DNA from: a virus
Strand: one strand, 5' to 3'
Length of the DNA stretch: 25,468 bases
Virus record (IMG/VR): IMGVR_UViG_3300038701_001233
Location: 1-25,468 of that record
Below are positions 11,320-19,047 of this stretch, piece after piece (the first letter of the stretch is position 1; each line of letters begins with the position of its first letter). The notes under the pieces are model-generated. The model saw only the letters and a program-made list of their open reading frames with translations. It did not search any database and was not told the DNA's origin. The position numbers and the translations under genes are program-made.

Positions 11320-12550
11320 AAGCGACCTTGCCAAACTCGAACACGACTGGCGTTTTTGGGCGCGACCAGAGCAGCTTGCACCGGAAGGCGATTGGTCGGT
11401 CTGGATTGCACTTGCTGGACGGGGCTTCGGAAAGACCGAGGCAGGCGCGCAATGGGTAAGGCAGCGTGAAGCAGCGGGGGCACGTTCAATCGCGCTTGTG
11501 GCAGAAACGCAGAAAGACCTGGAAGAAGTCATGGTTCCCCGGCTTCTGTCGATCTACCCGGCGGATCAAGCGCCTTCGGTAAGGTTCCGCCCGGTGCGGA
11601 TCACTTGGCCGTCTGGCGCGGTTGCTCTGGGCTACAACGGCACCGAGCCGAACCAGCTTCGCGGGCCTGAGTTTGACACGGCTTGGGTCGATGAGTTGGC
11701 GAAATACAGATACGCCCGCGAGACTTGGGACATGCTGCAATTCACGATGCGGTCAGGCGACGATCCGCGCGTGTTCGTGACGACAACGCCAAGGCCGATT
11801 CCGGTCATCAAGGAAATCGTCGCTGACCCCGGCACGGTCATCAGCAAGGGATCGACCTTTGACAACGCGGCCAACCTTCCAAAGCAATTCCTTGACCGCC
11901 TCAAGAAGCGATACGGCGGCACGCGACTGGGGCGGCAAGAACTTAACGCCGAGATTTTAGACGATCTGCCGGGGGCACTTTGGACCCGCGCGATGATTGA
12001 CGACAAGCGGATACAGGAAGCGCCGGACATGCGCCGGATCGTCGTGGCAGTTGACCCGTCCGGCACCGCAGGCTCCGAAGATGACGGCGACAGCATCGGG
12101 ATTGTGATTGCGGGGCAGGGCATCGACGGGCGCGGCTATGTGCTGGGAGACTGGACGTGCAAGCTATCGCCGGACGGATGGGGCAAGCGCGCCGTGCAGG
12201 CGTATCACAAATTCGGGGCAGACCGCATCATCGCAGAACGCAACTTCGGCGGCGCGATGGTCGAGCATGTCATTCGCACGGTCGATAAGTCGGCCAGCTA
12301 CAAGGAAGTCACCGCCAGCCGGGGCAAGGTCGCACGGGCCGAACCTATCGCTGCGCTATACGAGCAGGGCCGCGTGTCACACGTTGGCGGTTTGCCGGAA
12401 CTCGAAGACCAGATGTGCCAAATCGGGCCGGAAGGCTTCATCGGTGAAGGTTCACCGGACAGGGCGGATGCGCTGGTTTGGGCGCTTTCGGAACTGATGC
12501 TGGCTGACCAAGCGACCGCAGGCGTGTTCCTGAGAAAGAAGAACAGATGA
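11243..12550 (+). CDS. terL: Terminase large subunit (ATPase-nuclease)
   Basis: A 435-aa packaging motor. Walker A is GRGFGKT (59-65), Walker B with catalytic Glu is AWVDE (Asp150, Glu151), and a coupling-type TTTPRP follows. The RNase H-like nuclease begins at VAVDPSG (Asp271). It cuts concatemeric DNA and drives it through the portal. There is no ATG before the conserved region, so I use TTG 11243, which has GAAGAGG about 9 nt upstream; the residues it adds (ALIASLPHSQRATIF ... LEHDWRFWARPEQLAP) match the usual N-terminus of GTA-like alphaproteobacterial TerL proteins. This makes the 77-bp overlap with terS genuine. The end overlaps the portal start (ATGA). Confidence 0.92.
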   Translation: MTASTAALIASLPHSQRATIFRGLSESDLAKLEHDWRFWARPEQLAPEGDWSVWIALAGRGFGKTEAGAQWVRQREAAGARSIALVAETQKDLEEVMVPRLLSIYPADQAPSVRFRPVRITWPSGAVALGYNGTEPNQLRGPEFDTAWVDELAKYRYARETWDMLQFTMRSGDDPRVFVTTTPRPIPVIKEIVADPGTVISKGSTFDNAANLPKQFLDRLKKRYGGTRLGRQELNAEILDDLPGALWTRAMIDDKRIQEAPDMRRIVVAVDPSGTAGSEDDGDSIGIVIAGQGIDGRGYVLGDWTCKLSPDGWGKRAVQAYHKFGADRIIAERNFGGAMVEHVIRTVDKSASYKEVTASRGKVARAEPIAALYEQGRVSHVGGLPELEDQMCQIGPEGFIGEGSPDRADALVWALSELMLADQATAGVFLRKKNR

Positions 12551-13860
12551 ATCCTCTTGCTTTCATGGTCAACGCGGCACGACGCCTGGAGAATATGTTT
12601 CCGGGCTATTTCCCCGACCAGAAGCACGACCACATTAAGGATTTCGGCTACCCCACGACCGTCATATTCAACCAGACGTACCAGATGTACCTGCGCAACG
12701 GCGTGGCACGGGCGGCAGTCGAAAAGACCATCCTGAAAACATGGCAGGACAACCCGACGCTCTGGGAAACGGAAAAGCCGGAGGAAACCGAGCGCGAGAA
12801 GGAAATTCGCCAGAAGTTCGATGACCTGCGCTTGTGGCAAAAGCTGGCAGAGGCAGACCGGCGGGCGATGGTTGGCGGCTATGCTGGCGTCATCCTGCGC
12901 TTTGCGGATAGCAAGCGGTTTTCCGAGCCGGTGGATACGGTTCCGGGCGGGCTTGATGGTTTGGTCGAAATCATTCCGGCATGGGAAGGGCAGTTGACCG
13001 TTTCCGAGTGGGACGGCGACGAGCGGTCAGAGACCTACGGGCAACCTCTGATGTTCGGATTCAACGAGGCGGCAGTAGGCGACAACCAACGGCAGGCGAA
13101 AAACCGCAGCTTCGAGTTGCACCCGGATCGCGTCATCGTCTGGTCAAAGGACGGCACGGTTCACAATCGCTCCGATCTTGAGCCGGGGTTCAATGACCTC
13201 ATCACGATGGAGAAGATTAGCGGGGCCGGTGGCGAAGGCTTCTGGAAGAACTCGAAGTCAACCCCGATTTTGGAGACAGACGCGGGCGTCAGCATCGAAG
13301 ACATGGCGAAGGGAATGAATGTCCCGGTCGCTGAAATCGCCGACAAGATGAACGAGCAGGTCGAGGACTTCAACAAGGGCTTCGACGCCATGCTGATGCT
13401 GCAAGGGCTGAAGGCGAAGACCCTTGGCGTCACGCTGCCCATCCCGGAACATTTCTTTGCCGTCGCACTGAATGCCTTCGCCGCGTCCATGCTGATCCCG
13501 GTCAAGATCCTGATCGGGATGCAGACCGGCGAGCGGGCCAGCACCGAAGACGCAGACGAATGGGCGCAGACCAACAAGGCGCGCCGGGTCAACATCGCTA
13601 TCCCGAACATCATGCAGATGGTTCAGCGGCTGGAGCGGTTCGGCATCCTGCCCGAACGCGATTGGCACCTGCACTGGCCGGACCTTACAGAGGCCAGCAT
13701 GGCCGAGAAGATCGACCGGGCCGTAAAGATGGCCGAGGTGAACGCCAAGATGCTGGATGAGCCGGTTTTCTTGCCGGAGGAAATCCGCGCAGCCGTGGAT
13801 ATGAAGGCGCTAGGCGACCTGCCGGACCCATACGGCGAAGAAGGAGATGAAGATGAGTAA
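12547..13860 (+). CDS. Portal protein (DUF1073 type)
   Basis: A 437-aa protein in the canonical place after TerL and with the pattern of DUF1073-type portals: an N-terminal helical start (YQMYLRNGVARAAVEKTI), a beta-rich wing (IIPAWEGQLTVSEWDGDER), then LHPDRVIVWSKDG and a long C-terminal helix set (KILIGMQTGERASTEDADEW). It forms the dodecameric ring at one capsid vertex through which DNA passes. Database names for this family sometimes say anti-CBASS Acb1 because some members carry such a domain. I see no paired H-x-T/S motif and no extra domain here. It overlaps the next gene by 8 bp. Confidence 0.85.
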   Translation: MNPLAFMVNAARRLENMFPGYFPDQKHDHIKDFGYPTTVIFNQTYQMYLRNGVARAAVEKTILKTWQDNPTLWETEKPEETEREKEIRQKFDDLRLWQKLAEADRRAMVGGYAGVILRFADSKRFSEPVDTVPGGLDGLVEIIPAWEGQLTVSEWDGDERSETYGQPLMFGFNEAAVGDNQRQAKNRSFELHPDRVIVWSKDGTVHNRSDLEPGFNDLITMEKISGAGGEGFWKNSKSTPILETDAGVSIEDMAKGMNVPVAEIADKMNEQVEDFNKGFDAMLMLQGLKAKTLGVTLPIPEHFFAVALNAFAASMLIPVKILIGMQTGERASTEDADEWAQTNKARRVNIAIPNIMQMVQRLERFGILPERDWHLHWPDLTEASMAEKIDRAVKMAEVNAKMLDEPVFLPEEIRAAVDMKALGDLPDPYGEEGDEDE

Positions 13861-15001
13861 GAAAATCCGCGTCAACATCCGCACGGTCGCCAACATGGGC
13901 GGCATTCGGCGCGAGCGGCGCAACGGGCGGGACAAGATCATTGTTCCGAGCGCAACGCTGCCCGATGGCATCGTGATGAACAACATCCAGTATCCGGCGG
14001 ATGAGATCGAAAAGGGTTTTGCGACCCTAAACGGCACGCTGGCCCCGCTTGGACACCCGACCGTTAACGGGCAATTCGTCAGCGCATCGCACCCCGAGGG
14101 CATCAATATCGGTTGGATCGGGGCTTACAACGAGAACGTCCGGCGCGAGAATGGCCGCGTGTATCTTGACAAGGTGATTGACGTGGCCCGCGCGAACGAA
14201 AGCGAAGGCGGCAAGGCTGTTCTGGCGGCTATCGAGAAGGGCGAGCCGATCCACACCAGCACCGGCCTTCTGTGCGACCTGGAGGACACCGAGGGCGACG
14301 GCTTCAAGCACATCGCCCGGAATATGCTTTTCGACCACGACGCCATCCTCTTGGGGGAAGAAGGCGCGGCCACGCCTGAGCAGGGCGTCGGAATGCTGGT
14401 CAACGCCTCTGGCGAGGCTACCGAAATCGAAGTCATCAACTCGGCTCTGGAAGACGCAGACCGGGAACTGGATTGGGCGGTGGATCACCTCGCCCGAGCT
14501 TTGGAGCGGCGCGAGCGTGTGCCGATGCTGGAGCGAATGAAGACCGCACTTATCGAGGCGTTCACGCCAATGCGGGAACCCGACCCAACGCTGAACAAAA
14601 AGGAAAGCGAAATGGACAAAGAACAGTTCGACGCGCTGTCCGCGAAGGTGAACGCCCTCACGGATGCACAAGACAAGATGGGCGAGACCATCGCCAATGC
14701 CGTCAAGGACGCGGTGAAGCCGCTGGTTGACGCACAGGCCGAGATGAAAGCCAATCAGGACGCCAAGGACAAGGCTGAACTGGAAGGCCATGTCGCGGCA
14801 ATCGTGAAGGCGAACATCCTGGACGAGGAATCGGCCAAGGAACTGACCCTGAACGCCGCGCGCAAGCTGGCCGAAAAGGCCAAGCCCGGCAAAGCCGCAG
14901 CCCTCAACGGCGCATTCGGAGGCAAGGAAGACGCCGACGAATGGGAAGGCTATTCCCTCAACGCCGCAATCGACGGCACCAAAGAAAAGGCGGTGAACTG
15001 A
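13853..15001 (+). CDS. Prohead protease-scaffold protein (DUF2213-like)
   Basis: A 382-aa protein in two parts. Residues about 1-190 are a DUF2213-type protease-like domain with LGHPTVNG (His68), EPIHTSTGLLCD (Ser136 as candidate nucleophile) and LFDHDAILL (His162). Residues about 250-382 are an acidic helical scaffold-like region (KVNALTDAQDKMGETIANAV ... AARKLAEKAK). Protease and scaffold are needed for prohead assembly and maturation. ATG 13853 is chosen because AAGGAG sits 6 nt upstream; ATG 13847 directly abuts that site. Catalytic residues are proposed by position only. An internal start at 14612 probably gives the scaffold alone. Confidence 0.8.
   Translation: MSKKIRVNIRTVANMGGIRRERRNGRDKIIVPSATLPDGIVMNNIQYPADEIEKGFATLNGTLAPLGHPTVNGQFVSASHPEGINIGWIGAYNENVRRENGRVYLDKVIDVARANESEGGKAVLAAIEKGEPIHTSTGLLCDLEDTEGDGFKHIARNMLFDHDAILLGEEGAATPEQGVGMLVNASGEATEIEVINSALEDADRELDWAVDHLARALERRERVPMLERMKTALIEAFTPMREPDPTLNKKESEMDKEQFDALSAKVNALTDAQDKMGETIANAVKDAVKPLVDAQAEMKANQDAKDKAELEGHVAAIVKANILDEESAKELTLNAARKLAEKAKPGKAAALNGAFGGKEDADEWEGYSLNAAIDGTKEKAVN
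14612..15001 (+). CDS. Nested in-frame scaffold protein, probable internal start
   Basis: In frame with the protease gene, ATG 14612 (Met254 of the long protein) is preceded by the purine tract AAAAAGGAAAG at about 5-10 nt. It begins exactly at the change from linker (PTLNKKESE) to the helical scaffold region (MDKEQFDALSAKVNALTDAQ). Separate production of a 129-aa scaffold would parallel lambda C/Nu3, where a scaffold gene is nested in the protease gene. The product is acidic, helical and ends KEKAVN. It rests on start-site evidence only. Confidence 0.5.
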   Translation: MDKEQFDALSAKVNALTDAQDKMGETIANAVKDAVKPLVDAQAEMKANQDAKDKAELEGHVAAIVKANILDEESAKELTLNAARKLAEKAKPGKAAALNGAFGGKEDADEWEGYSLNAAIDGTKEKAVN

Positions 15002-15002
15002 T

Positions 15003-15443
15003 ATGGCTGGCAACGTCATTTATCGCGGGCCGATTGAACGGCAGCCGCGCACCATCAACAAGCCGGTGGCGGGTGCATACTTGACCGGCACGATGGTCGA
15101 AGAAACGGCGACTGAACTCGTCCAGATCACAACTGGCTTGGCAAAGCGCCCCCTGATCCTGACCAACATGGACTTCAAGGATCAGGACATTGCGACCGCA
15201 TACACGGACGAAGACACCGGCATTGCTTACGAGCCGATGCCGGGTGACGTGTTCCAGTGCCGGGTTGCAGCCGCAACCTATGCCAAGGGCGCACCCCTGA
15301 CCATCGCGGCCTCTGGTCGTCTCGCAGCCGCAACCGCCGCAACGGTGGTCGTGGCTTTCTTCGATGACACGCCGGGCGCAAAGTCGGCGGGTGATCTGGT
15401 GGATGTCGTGTGGGCTAATTCCTACACCGTCCCGGCGGCATAA
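15003..15443 (+). CDS. Capsid decoration/cement protein
   Basis: A 146-aa beta-rich protein directly before the major capsid gene, as in many phages with decoration proteins. It begins MAGNVIYRGPIERQPRTINK and contains short strand repeats (KGAPLTIAASGRLAAATAAT, then VVVAFFDDTPGAKSAGD). These are consistent with an outer-surface protein that stabilises the expanded capsid. The start is 1 bp after the upstream stop (TGATATGG). No signal or membrane segment is present. The precise family is not certain. Confidence 0.7.
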   Translation: MAGNVIYRGPIERQPRTINKPVAGAYLTGTMVEETATELVQITTGLAKRPLILTNMDFKDQDIATAYTDEDTGIAYEPMPGDVFQCRVAAATYAKGAPLTIAASGRLAAATAATVVVAFFDDTPGAKSAGDLVDVVWANSYTVPAA

Positions 15444-15457
15444 GGAGGACACCTGAC

Positions 15458-16444
15458 ATGCTCCGATTCACACAAGAACAGCAGGCGTTCATTCTGGCAA
15501 ATCGTCGCCAGTTCAACGCCGCTCAGACGGCTATGGCCGCAGCCCACGGGCAAACGCTTGTTGGCAACGCCCTGCCGCTCCCCAAGGACGTTTGGGGCGA
15601 ATGGGACCGCGAAGGCATCGAAGTTCAGCGCACCACGCTGGCAGTCTTCAACGACCTCGCCGCATCCGTCGCAATGCCCATGCCGATTGGCAAGCTGGTG
15701 CATCACTTCCAGACCATCAGCGACAGCGGGCAAGCGAACATCTCGCTCGACGGGCGCTCCAAGGGCCGCACTGACCAGCCGGTCTTTGCCTACCACGGAA
15801 CGCCGCTGCCCATCGTTGACAGCCCGTTCAGCTACGGCTGGCGGCAGGTCGAGGCAGCACGCACCGAGGGCTTCCAGCTTGACAGCGCGGGCCGGGCCAA
15901 CGCCATGCGCACCGTTGCCGAAAAGGCGGAAAACATCGTGCTGGATGGTGACGCATCCATCGTTGTTGGCGGCGCACAGCTTTACGGCCTGCGCAACCAT
16001 CCCAAGCGGAACACCCGTTCGACCACGAACACGCTGAATGGCGCGACCGGGGCCGAATGGCTGGCGGATATCACCGCAACCCTGAAGTTGCTTCACGGCG
16101 ATAACTTCAAGGTTCCGGCGACCATCTATGTCAACTGGGACGATTGGTTCTATGCGACCAGCACCGAGTTTACGACCGGCTATCCCAAGACCATCGCTCA
16201 GCGCGTGCTGGAACTTGGCGGCGTGCGTGAAATCATCCCGTGCGATAGCATCGTGGCGGATGAAATTATCGCTCTGGTGAAGGACCGCCGTGTGGTGCAG
16301 ATCCTGAACGGGATGCCGATGTCCACACGGGCGCAGTTCCGCGCGAACCCGGAAGACGATTACAACTTCGTGACCATGATGGCCGCGTCGTTGGAAGTGA
16401 AGTTCGACGCAGAAGACAACTGCGGCGTTGCTCACTCGACCTGA
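15458..16444 (+). CDS. Major capsid protein (HK97-like, DUF6260-type)
   Basis: A 328-aa protein preceded by the strongest ribosome site of the operon (AAGGAGG, 8 nt before ATG 15458), as expected for the most abundant product. Features include an N-terminal helix (MLRFTQEQQAFILANRRQF), an extended region with FNDLAASVAMPMPIGKLVHH, a spine-helix-like segment (GRANAMRTVAEKAENIVLDG, about 149-168), and an A-domain with PATIYVNWDDWFYATS and VVQILNGMPM. This fits DUF6260-type, encapsulin-like HK97 folds. No long N-terminal delta domain is visible, consistent with a separate scaffold. A terminator follows at 16454-16477. Confidence 0.85.
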   Translation: MLRFTQEQQAFILANRRQFNAAQTAMAAAHGQTLVGNALPLPKDVWGEWDREGIEVQRTTLAVFNDLAASVAMPMPIGKLVHHFQTISDSGQANISLDGRSKGRTDQPVFAYHGTPLPIVDSPFSYGWRQVEAARTEGFQLDSAGRANAMRTVAEKAENIVLDGDASIVVGGAQLYGLRNHPKRNTRSTTNTLNGATGAEWLADITATLKLLHGDNFKVPATIYVNWDDWFYATSTEFTTGYPKTIAQRVLELGGVREIIPCDSIVADEIIALVKDRRVVQILNGMPMSTRAQFRANPEDDYNFVTMMAASLEVKFDAEDNCGVAHST

Positions 16445-16453
16445 TTTCCATGA

Positions 16454-16477
16454 GGGGCCGGGAAACTGGCCCCTTTT
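16454..16477 (+). terminator. Partial terminator after major capsid gene, GAAA tetraloop
   Basis: GGGGCCGG - GAAA - CTGGCCCC followed by TTTT: an 8-bp stem (one G-U) with a GNRA tetraloop and a short T-run. It starts 10 bp after the capsid stop codon. The T-run is short, so read-through to the later genes is expected. Confidence 0.75.
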
Positions 16478-16499
16478 ATGAGATCAGCAGGAGATAGAA

Positions 16500-16769
16500 A
16501 TGGCAAATCCCTTCGATTCCGTGGCCGCTCCTAGCGGGCCTCTGGCACCATCAACCGACATTCTGGAAGTCACGCCGGACGACGACACGGACCTGACCGT
16601 AACGGCGCGTTCGTTCTATGCCGAGGTTGCAGGCGACATTCGCGTGACCACGGCATCGGGCAACGTGCGCACTGTCCCGGTCGGCGCGTTTCAGATCATC
16701 CCGACCGTCATCACTCGTGTTCACTCTACAGGAACGACCGCGACAGGTATCGTTTGCCTCTTTGGATAA
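16500..16769 (+). CDS. Head-spike base-like protein (RcGTA Rcc01079 family)
   Basis: An 89-aa beta protein with AGGAGA upstream. After a flexible N-terminus, the pattern is DDDTDLTVTARSFYAEVAGD, then IRVTTASGNVRTVPVGAFQI, then TRVHSTGTTATGIVCLFG. This matches the spike base/head fibre family found in the Rhodobacter gene transfer agent and many alphaproteobacterial phages. In the GTA this protein forms the base of head spikes that touch the host capsule. No partner spike gene is visible next door. The position between capsid and connectors fits. Assignment is by pattern and memory of the family. Confidence 0.7.
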   Translation: MANPFDSVAAPSGPLAPSTDILEVTPDDDTDLTVTARSFYAEVAGDIRVTTASGNVRTVPVGAFQIIPTVITRVHSTGTTATGIVCLFG

Positions 16770-16779
16770 GGACCAGCCC

Positions 16780-16974
16780 ATGAAGATCGAAATCACAGAA
16801 CCCGGCGTTTACGACCAGGACGGCAAGCGCGTTCCGGTCGGAACTGAAATCAACGTCAAAGGTGATGGTGTTCCGGCATGGCTCAACGGTAAGGGCCGCG
16901 TTGTGGCTCAGGCCAAGGCAAAGACTGCCGTGACGAACCCGGCGAAAGACCCGGTGCAGGAAAAGGCCGACTGA
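16780..16974 (+). CDS. Hypothetical 64-aa head-region protein
   Basis: Starts at ATG 16780 with AAGGA about 8 nt upstream. The product begins MKIEITEPGVYDQDGKRVPV, a small beta barrel-like domain (EPGVYDQDG ... VPAWLNGKGRVV), followed by a basic, Ala/Lys-rich tail. Very similar small proteins occur between capsid and connector genes in many phages. Role unknown; perhaps a minor cement or an assembly aid. The next gene begins 1 bp after its stop. Confidence 0.65.
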   Translation: MKIEITEPGVYDQDGKRVPVGTEINVKGDGVPAWLNGKGRVVAQAKAKTAVTNPAKDPVQEKAD

Positions 16975-16975
16975 T

Positions 16976-17398
16976 ATGGCCGCGACTGTCGCCGCATGGA
17001 TCACATACGCCGCTGCGGGCGGTGACGCTGTTTCCGATGATGCGGACAGCGCGGCGGCACTCGTGCGCGCACAGCGGCATATTGCGCACCACTACTTGAA
17101 CCGGCTTTTGCCGGGCGTGGATGCGACCACGCTGGCCGTTGTGGATGATGCGACATACGAGATTGCCAAACTGGAACTGGCAACGCCGGGTTTCTTCAAC
17201 AAGGTATACACGCCAGCCGAACAGAAGGTGTTGACCGAGGTGAAGGGTATCCGGTGGACGCCGGTAGCGGGCGGCAAGGGCGGCTTTCAGGACGCCACGC
17301 CGGTCAGCACGCTGGTTGACGCAATGTTTGACCCGTATGTGACTGACCGCCGGGGGCCGTTCTTCGGCTTCATGACGGTGGGGAAAACGCCAGCATGA
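16976..17398 (+). CDS. Head-tail adaptor (gp6-like/DnaT-like fold)
   Basis: A 140-aa helical protein: an N-terminal helix (AADSAAALVRAQRHIAHHYLNR-like region at about 20-44) and AKLELATPGFFNKVYTPAEQ (about 63-82), then WTPVAGGKGGFQDATPVSTL. This is the pattern of phage head-tail connector proteins of the gp6/DnaT-like type. These form a ring under the portal after DNA packaging. The order capsid, adaptor, stopper, gp10-like protein, tail terminator agrees. It overlaps the following gene by 4 bp (ATGA). Confidence 0.7.
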   Translation: MAATVAAWITYAAAGGDAVSDDADSAAALVRAQRHIAHHYLNRLLPGVDATTLAVVDDATYEIAKLELATPGFFNKVYTPAEQKVLTEVKGIRWTPVAGGKGGFQDATPVSTLVDAMFDPYVTDRRGPFFGFMTVGKTPA

Positions 17399-17808
17399 CC
17401 GGCACCGCCATTGCAGCCGAGATCGCCGCAGCCCTTGCCGAAGCTGGCGAGGCTGTCGGAACGGGGCCGCTGGTCTGCACCATCCGCCGCGCGAGTGCCG
17501 AGCCTGACGAACCTCAAAACCCGTGGGACGAACCTGCGGACCCGGTGAACGCGCCGACTGACTACGCGGTGACGGCTGTTGAGGACGTGCAGGACATCCG
17601 CGACATGAGCGGCACACTTGTTGGCATCCAAAAGCGGACGCTGACGGTATCCGCGACGGGTGTTGCGCCGCTCAAGTCTGACACGATTGCGGTCGGGGTT
17701 GCGCCAAGCGCGGTGACGGCTGATACTGCGTTCGAGCAGATCCTTGCCGTGAAGCCGCTCGCACCTTCCGGGGTCGCGCTTTTGTATGAGTTGGAACTGA
17801 GTGCCTAG
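17395..17808 (+). CDS. Head-tail stopper-like protein
   Basis: A 137-aa protein whose central part is beta-rich (PTDYAVTAVEDVQDIRDM, TLVGIQKRTLTVSATG, DTIAVGVAPSAVTADT) and whose end reads VALLYELELSA. Size, position and strand pattern resemble the head-closure/stopper proteins that sit between adaptor and tail. An N-terminal Ala-rich helix (AIAAEIAAALAEAGEAV) comes first. It is translated from an ATGA overlap, and its 3' end overlaps the short gene at 17801. The function is deduced mainly from gene order. Confidence 0.65.
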   Translation: MTGTAIAAEIAAALAEAGEAVGTGPLVCTIRRASAEPDEPQNPWDEPADPVNAPTDYAVTAVEDVQDIRDMSGTLVGIQKRTLTVSATGVAPLKSDTIAVGVAPSAVTADTAFEQILAVKPLAPSGVALLYELELSA

Positions 17809-17956
17809 CACGTATCAACTTTGGTGCATCTTGTGGCACCTCAACCGGGGCGACACCGACGCCGCGCGGATCGTGGCAAGCCTACCGCCTGAGTGCTTTC
17901 GCCCGTTCGACGCGATGCTAGAGGCGGCGTTCATTCTGGGCATGTCCCGAGACTAA
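17801..17956 (+). CDS. Small 51-aa protein between stopper and minor head gene
   Basis: A frame from GTG 17801 to TAA 17956 overlaps the stopper stop by 8 bp. It encodes MPSTYQLWCILWHLNRGDTD, followed by IVASLPPECFRPFDAMLEAA and FILGMSRD. The composition (Trp, Cys, Leu, Pro) and balanced codon use look like a real protein rather than a chance frame. Gene-sized space is otherwise unused here (17809-18006). It may be a small assembly factor. No family is recognised. Confidence 0.5.
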   Translation: MPSTYQLWCILWHLNRGDTDAARIVASLPPECFRPFDAMLEAAFILGMSRD

Positions 17957-18006
17957 CCACCACCACAACCGAACCAACCGGCCCTGCCTTGAGCGGGGTC
18001 TTACGC

Positions 18007-19047
18007 ATGGGGGGTCGCATGGCCCAAGACCGCCTGACACGCCAGCAACGGCGGCAAATCCGCGAACTGCTCGCCACGCATGACCCGCTCATTCGCGCGG
18101 CGTTCATCCAGGCAATCCGCAACGCGCGCGGCGCGCTGGATTTTGACGCGCTGACAGCCGCCGTGAGAGCCAACGACTTGCAGCGGGCATTCGACCTGCT
18201 GAGATTGAACCAAGCCGTTCTGTGGCCGCTAGAGGAAGCCATACGGGCCGCAATCTATGCCGGGGGCGCGACGGTGACACTGCCGAGGGGCGTTCAGGGC
18301 GCTTTCTCGTTCGACGGCAACCATATTCGGGCGCAAGAACTGGTGCAACAGATGGGCGCGCGGCTGGTGACGGAACTGGGCAACCCCGGTTTCGAGCCAA
18401 TCCGCGACATCATCCTTACCGGCCAACGCGAGGGGCTAGGCGCGCAACGCACGGCGCAGAACTTGGCGGGCAAGCTGAACCGCCGCACCGGCATCCGCGA
18501 AGGCGGCATCATGGGCCTTGACCAGCCACGGGCAGACCGGGCCGCAAAGGTTCGCGCCATCCTGTCCGACCCTGACCGCATCGGGGAGTATTTCAGGGGC
18601 AGTGACCCGCGATACAAGCGGACCAGTCGCCAGTTTGACAGCCGCGTTCGCAAGGCTATCGAGCAAGGCAAGGCGCTTTCGCCGGATTGGGTGGACCGGA
18701 TAGCGAAGGACCACGAGGCGCGGTTGATTAAGGACAGGTCGCAGACAATCGCGGCCAACGAGACTTTCAGGGCACAGGCACAAGGGCGGCGCGAGGCTTA
18801 CGCGCAGTTGATGGAGAGCGGCGCGGTTGAGAGCATCCAGAAGCGGTGGAACCATAACACGTTCAAAGACCCGCGACCGGATCACGCGCGGCTTGATGGC
18901 GTGGAGGTCGGGTTCAACGAGGCTTTCCCGGCAATGGATGACGGTTCGATGCTTCAATTTCCACACGATCCAGCAGCGGGGCCGAACCACAGCGTGTCAT
19001 GCAAGTGCACGGTGATTTACATTCCGCAGTATCGGAGGCCGACATGA
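18007..19047 (+). CDS. Minor head protein (Mu gpF/SPP1 gp7-like)
   Basis: A 346-aa helical protein with the C-terminal signature of phage head-morphogenesis proteins: RPDHARLDG, then DGSMLQFPHDPAAGPNHSVS and CKCTV. The N-terminal 100 residues are helix-rich (LTRQQRRQIRELLATHDPLI). Such proteins enter the prohead with the portal. Candidate starts are ATG 18007 (a GAGCGGGG tract upstream) and ATG 18019; an in-frame extension to 17893 overlaps the 51-aa gene and is rejected. In most phages this gene follows the portal directly, whereas here it sits behind the connectors. The stop overlaps the next start. Confidence 0.75.
   Translation: MGGRMAQDRLTRQQRRQIRELLATHDPLIRAAFIQAIRNARGALDFDALTAAVRANDLQRAFDLLRLNQAVLWPLEEAIRAAIYAGGATVTLPRGVQGAFSFDGNHIRAQELVQQMGARLVTELGNPGFEPIRDIILTGQREGLGAQRTAQNLAGKLNRRTGIREGGIMGLDQPRADRAAKVRAILSDPDRIGEYFRGSDPRYKRTSRQFDSRVRKAIEQGKALSPDWVDRIAKDHEARLIKDRSQTIAANETFRAQAQGRREAYAQLMESGAVESIQKRWNHNTFKDPRPDHARLDGVEVGFNEAFPAMDDGSMLQFPHDPAAGPNHSVSCKCTVIYIPQYRRPT

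Noticed and set aside
12547-13860. Anti-CBASS Acb1 function for the DUF1073 protein
   Set aside because: Family naming can suggest it, but there is no paired H-x-T/S motif and no additional domain, and its position behind terL is that of a portal.
14027-15019. Minus-strand frame of 330 codons opposite the protease-scaffold gene
   Set aside because: Mirror of strongly coding plus-strand sequence; no ribosome site or recognisable protein.
15422-16435. Minus-strand frame of 337 codons opposite the major capsid gene
   Set aside because: Mirror of the capsid gene; a plus-strand AAGGAGG, the capsid protein pattern and a downstream terminator fix the orientation.
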